NCBI GenBank assembly: GCA_008921705.1 | Contig: VFFE01006808.1 | Span: 4,250-68,249, forward strand | Length of the DNA stretch: 64,000 nucleotides | From: Burhinus oedicnemus | Lineage: Eukaryota; Chordata; Aves; Charadriiformes; Burhinidae | Direction of reading: 5' to 3' | In this document: in pieces, positions 48,701 through 54,700 of the stretch | Layout: each line of letters opens with the position of its first letter | Numbering within the stretch: the stretch's first letter is position 1 | Program-made: the position numbers and the translations under genes | The notes under the pieces: model-generated | What the model saw: the letters and a program-made list of their open reading frames with translations, nothing else | The model's database searches: none | Told to the model about the DNA's origin: nothing

Positions 48701-51700
48701 TTTTCCCAAACCCACGCTACCAATTTCCCAATAGTTTTCCCACAAACATAACATATTCTTCCCCAGGAGCCAGGGTACCCTCATCAGGGATGAGCCCAGG
48801 GAGGGTGGGTGTCCACCAGCATCTCTGAAGAAGCCGGCGAAAGGCAGCTCAGAAGAGCTCAGCAGCAGCAGGATTCAACACATTTCCCAAATGCCAGGCA
48901 CACCGCATTTCGTTTTTTCAGAGTTTAGCCTACAAATAATCAATCTAGTCTTCTGCGCGTGCAGGCCAATGAGGTCTGCAGAAAGAAAATTGCAAAAGAT
49001 TTGTTATTTCCCTAGTGTTCCCATTTGCCCATTCCTTTCCCACAGAAGCAAGGTTTTTGTTTTGTTTTGTTTTGTTTTCTTTCCCAACTTTCAGGGGAAA
49101 ATCCTGACAAATGGAAGCCCTGATTCATACCAGCAAAAATCTGGCCTTTTTTAATTTAAGGTGGAGCCCTTCTTCTCTGAGGATGAAAACATTTCTCTAA
49201 CTGCACACAGACTGCAAGGACTGAGCCTTTGCCCTGCCAAAGCAAAAGCTGAGCGGCCTTGGGTGCTCATGGCCACCACAAGCACTACCTGTAACTGTTC
49301 ACAGGGATAGGAAACAAGGGGACAGGCAGGCACAGGGTGGCAATGGTGGCTGTCACCAAAGAGACCTCCAGGGGTGGAAATACATCTTCTTGGGGGCGTG
49401 CTCGGGCAGAGGTGTGGTGTGAGGCTCCATGGCCAGAGGGACGCATTGGAAGAAAGGCTCCCCATCCTCCTCCCATGTTTTCTCAGATGACTGCAGGACG
49501 TATGAGAAAGGGTCAGGAAGGGAAGAAGGGAACCTCTGCTCCTCTCCAATCACCACCCCTGGAGCAGAGACACCTGCTCTCTTCCCTCTGTGTCCTATCT
49601 GGGAAGAAGTAGAGAGAAGCTGGCTTGGGAAAAAAGGATTTATGGCCACAGCCTACCTGCTCCCACAGCCCAGGGGAAAAGAAGTGAAAGAGAAAGAAGA
49701 TTAAAGAAGCAACGTGTCCTTAAAACTCTCCCTTGCAGCTTTTCTCCTCAGATGCCGCCATCCATGCTGCACCACTCCCGCTCCAGTGGGCACCTCTGCC
49801 CGTTGTTGGGAGCCGGCAGCAGGGAATGAGCAATTTTCTCTGACACTGAGACAGAAACGACTTCAAAAAACAAGGAAAAGCCATGACTTTTTTTTCCCTT
49901 CCCTGTCTCCAGCCAGAAAACACATTTGGCAGAGCCCCGAGTGCTGGAAGCCATCAGTGGGGCTGCCGGCACTTCAGAGGCTCCAGGGAAGAGGGCAGGC
50001 ATGCACAAACCACCGACCGCACCAAAGCCACTGTCCCCACTGCCGCGGGGTCCCCCATCACGTGAGGGGGTTCCTCTCTCCATCCCACCCCAGCTGCTGC
50101 CTCCAAAGAGACCCGGGGAAAGCAGGGGTCCCCTAATGCCGTGTGTTGATGCTCCGCAGAGCAATGTGTGTTTTGCAGGGCACTTTGCACCTGCAGAACG
50201 TGGTAAAGGCACACATCCTCCTCCGGCACCAAGCTGCCTCCTTGTGCCTTAGCCTGAAGTGGGGCATTTGCTTCAGAACCAGCATTTGTCTTTGAGGTGC
50301 AGGGTTTGATCAGACCCTGCCCATGCCCAGCCAAAGGCATCTCCCCAGGGGCATCAATCCCCAGGGCAAGATTTGGAGAGGCTCACGCATGCCAACCCAC
50401 ACCTTACCAAATCCTGTCTCTCACACCTAGCAGCACTGCCTCCTTCTCACCCCAGAACTCAGGCAAAGGTGTTTTGAATAAAAATTAAGGAATTAGGTTT
50501 TAAACATATCAAGGGCAGGTGGGGAAGGGGCAGCAATACCCCCGTTGCATCCCATGCAGGGCGGTCAGACAACTTGGAATCCCCCCAGCAGAAGCATTCC
50601 CCATCACCCCTCATTCATTCTGGGGGAGAAAAGCACGATGTCAGGGCATCACAGAGGGGTGCCACCCCACATCATAGGATCTACTTGCCCTCGATGGCAC
50701 AGCACACCTCTCCACAGGAAAACACCCCTCTGCCTTCCCACTTTGGAAAGTGACCAGTGAGAAGCAACACCCAGGTGCAGAGTGGGTGTCAGGGAGAGGG
50801 TGTACCCCATCCCTTGATGCGCCATGCCCCCCACAAGCCCCACACCTACCGCTGGGGTGAGTCAGGGTCGAAGCAGGTCCTGGCCACGTCGGTGGCCCGT
50901 GGGTCACAGCAGTCGCCATCGTCGAAGTCATCCAACATGTTGTTGCACTCCATGTGGCAGATGCCATCACGGCGCTTCCAGGAGAAGCAGCGGCCAGGCC
51001 GGCGGCAGTCTCCACCGTCATAGCCGGTCAGGGGATGTTCGCACTCGGGATCGCAGCGCTCGTTGCCCACCTTGCTGGGTTCACAGCCCAGGAGGACAGC
51101 ACGGCGGCGCAGTGAGGAGTTGCGTACCTCCAGCAAGCTGAGCTGCCAGGAGATGTTGTAGGGTCGGAAAGCTTCACTCAGCGCCCGGTGTTGCCGCCAA
51201 ACCTGGTCCCAGCTGACTGTCGGCCGCCCTCCACCATCCTCTACCAGGTTCACCACCCGGTACCGCACCACCTTCCCGCTCCGCAGTGGCCAGTGCTGGT
51301 TGTAGTGGGAGACCAGCTCCACGTTATCACAGGCAGTCTGCCCGCAGGCAGGGGGGCCCAGCGGCCGCAGGATGGGGGATGGTGGGGATGGCAGCACCCA
51401 CTGCCGGGGGAAGGCGCCCTCTCGAAAAGGCACCCAGCGCTCCTCTGGGGTGGCAAAGCCGGCAGCCAGAGCCAGCCCTGCCACACCCCCAGCCACCTCA
51501 TCTAAGAAGGCACGCTGGAGATGGCGTTGGGACAGGGCGCTCTGCCACAGGGCCAGCCCAGCCAAGTGTCCCCGGAAAGCATGCGCAGTCCCCCAGGCAT
51601 CCCCCCCCAGCAGCAGCGTGCGGCAGGAGGCCATGAAGGTGCTGTGCAGGGGCCCCCCCTGCCCACTGGCACGGCCCACCCGTGCTCCGTCCACGTAGAG

Positions 51701-54700
51701 GGCCATCCACCGCCCATCGTAGCTGGCAGCCAGGTGGGTCCACGCTTCAGGGTGGTAGCGGTGGTAGCTGGTCACCTCAGTGGCAGTGACTGCCCTGTCC
51801 GTGCGGAGGGAGAAGAAGAAGCGGGCGTCCTTCTTGCCGCCGAGCTGCAGGGCACGGATGCCCAGCGCCCAGCCCTTATCACTAGCCGTGTGCGAGCAGT
51901 TGTCGAAGACACCTGCAGCAGGAATGGGGACAGGAATGGAGAGAGAGGAGAGCTGGTGAGGACCAGAGAGCATTGGCACTCCTCCCCAGAGCACAAGCTG
52001 GGTCCTCGGCAGTGGGACAGCTCTTGGCAGGGCTGCGGGGAGGCTCCTGCTGCCGCTGCCACGGGTAAATGAAAGTGGCCAGAAGCTGGGCAATGGGTGC
52101 TGCACCAGGGGGGACAACCCAGCCCCTGTCCAAAATCTTTGGATGAGCAGGTAGAGTAGCCAGGAGGGATGGCAGAGGCAGGGAGAGGCAGGATGGAGAG
52201 GGGAGGAAGAGCACGGACAGGAGATGAAGCTGAAGAGCGAGGAGTTTCTGAGCTGCTTTCCATAGCATCTCTCCTGTGGAATGGGATTAGAGGCTAAGCT
52301 TTTTATCTGTGGGCCAAAGCTTTTAAGAATTAGAGCATAGCAACCCACAGCAAAACAGCCTCCTCCAGGGACTGCTTCCCCAACAGCTTCCAGGCAGATT
52401 TACAGCTCTCCTTTACGCTCCAGTTTTCCTCCCAGTCATGCATCCAGCACGGGCAGGCGAGGGTCGGAGAGGGAGACAGAGGGATGCGCTGCCTCCAGCT
52501 GGGCGAATGCACACCTCAGCCTCTGAAGCTCTCCTGAGCATAAATCCATCCCCAGGAATAGCTTCGGGCTCAGCCTCTCCCTCTGCGCCCAGGCGTGTTG
52601 CAGACCTGTGTTTTAGGCTGGGCAAGACCTAGAGTTTTGCTGACTTTCCCCAAAACTCGGGCTGCTGAGTGCCCATGGTCAAGAATCAGAGGCTTGCAGG
52701 CACTGAATGCCCTTGGGAATCAATGGCCACAAGGCAGTTAAATACTGGCAAGAGCAAATGGACCCTCCCACTGGTTGAAAAAGATGCTTCTGGGCTCCTA
52801 CATCACCACAGGGACATCAGCTGGGGCAAGCGAACTTGAAGGCACACTCTGAGCCCTACCAGTAGCATTTTCTGGGAGCACCCTCCTCTCCTGCTCCCCA
52901 CTCCAACAAATCGCTTCCAGATGCAACAGTGCCCCGATGCTGGCAAAACCTGCTCCTGTGCCCAGAGGCCCTTTTCATACCTACTGTGGTATTTTTTATG
53001 CTCCAGCCCGCCTTTCCCTGTGTCTCCACCCTGCTGCCCAGGTTCTCCTGCCCCTCACCATGCTGCTCCTATTGCATGTAACGTCTGCCCATATCTGTGG
53101 CCTCAGGGCATCACGGGCCAAAATAAGGCACTCCTGACCTGTCCCGCTGCCTTGCCTGTCCCTGGGGATGGTCAGCATGACACTCTGGGGAAACTGTACC
53201 TGCTGCCAGGATTGCAAAGAGGCCAGTGGAGAGAGGCAGAGGTGTAGAGGAGCAGGAGCTCCAGGAGAGGCAGGACCTCCTGGCTTTCATCCAGGGGATG
53301 TGACTGAAGCCAGGTTACCATGACCCCATGTCTCCTCCGCCAGCCCTCCTAAACATAGTTGGCAAAGGTCACGTCAGGGCCCACTGCACCCCAGGAAGCA
53401 GCATCCCTCCCTCCCATCCATCCCTTTCACTGAGGGCGAGATGGGTGGTGGCCTCTTGGCCATCCCATGGTCGTAACCACCCTGGGCGTGGATTCCTGCC
53501 ACCGCTCACTACAAAGGCAGCCACGCACAAAGCTTCTGTGGGCGGATGGGCTTTGGCCAACTCTTGTTTTCTGCTGGATTGTGAAAGGGAAACAGAAAGA
53601 CCAGGGGAAGCTGAGACAAGAAGACAAAAAGCAGAAGGCAGGCAAAGGAGCCTTGCAGGCGTGAGAAAGCAAAGATGGAGAGTACTTTTGAGCTGAAGTG
53701 CTGGCTGAAAGGTGCTTAGACCTGCATGCTCAAAAGCCATCTTTTAGTATTTGGTCCTCACTTGAGGAAACAGGGCTTGGTACCTCCTCTCATAGGAAAA
53801 TTCATGAATGTCACCTTGAAATGATTTAGAGTGTCCCAAGTTTGATTAAACACTAAAGAAAACCCAGGGCAAATGGTGTCAGGGGTGCAACAGCCTTCTG
53901 GGGTGAGTGTGAGCTAGCATCCTCGCAAACCTGTGCTGGAGCCAAGCCAAGCCTGGAAGTGCCTGACGAGTTCAAAACTGGCCAAAAGAACCTTAAGCGA
54001 GCCTAAAACCAGGTCTGGAGACTTCATCAAAGGGGTGCAAGTAAGGCCAAGGTCAGCTCTACAATAAGGGCTGGAAAGCCACTACAGCAGCAGCTGGTGG
54101 TTCCTAGACATGGCCAGGGATGTCATCTCTGGTGCAGTGGTAGCCACGGAGCATGCAGGCAGAGCAGCACATCCCACAGCCAGGAGTCACTGCAGAACGG
54201 TGAAGCAGAGCCGTCCAGTATCAGGTCCTGACATGTCCTGAGGGCCTCCGCAAGAAATCACCAGGGGACCAGTTTCAAGACCCTAGAATTTGCCAAGGAA
54301 CTTGGTATTTTGTCCTGGGGCAACCCACCAGGAAGGGGAAGAGCTGTTTGCAGAGGAAGTGCAAGGCAATCTCAGCATCTGTAAGTGCAACTCTGCCTCT
54401 GATCCGTCGGGGGAAAGGAAAGCTCTAACCTGGTTTGTGATGTTCATCAGTGCTTCGGGTGATAACTTTGGGATTTAAAACAGAAGTTGTTGGCAACAGT
54501 ACAAAAAAATGAAGAAAAAGGTGTCTGCCAGGAAAGGTGTCTGATGGAGAAAAAGCCTCCAAAGAGATGAAGTGCACAACTTTGTAAGGACCACACTCAG
54601 AGCAGCATCTTCTCCCTCTGGGGCCAGGAGCTTTGCAACACGAGGAATAGTTCAGCCACGCTTTGAGACTCAGATATCAGGGGGAAATTAGCTGCTAAAG

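Larger units (their letters stand above)
26655..50849 (-). other. PAPPA2 intron 2 (24.2 kb)
   Basis: The largest intron, between the Lin12-Notch exon and the protease exons. It holds two CR1 copies (31013-31325, 45450-46939), a solo LTR (35552-36036), old SINE remnants (40735-40905), a long hairpin (43973-44127), microsatellites (28146-28178, 28892-28915, 49053-49079) and unique AT-rich stretches around 29.5-29.8, 38.0-38.4 and 42.05-42.45 kb that may be regulatory. Stretches not named here show nothing I recognise. No nested gene is supported. Confidence 0.75.
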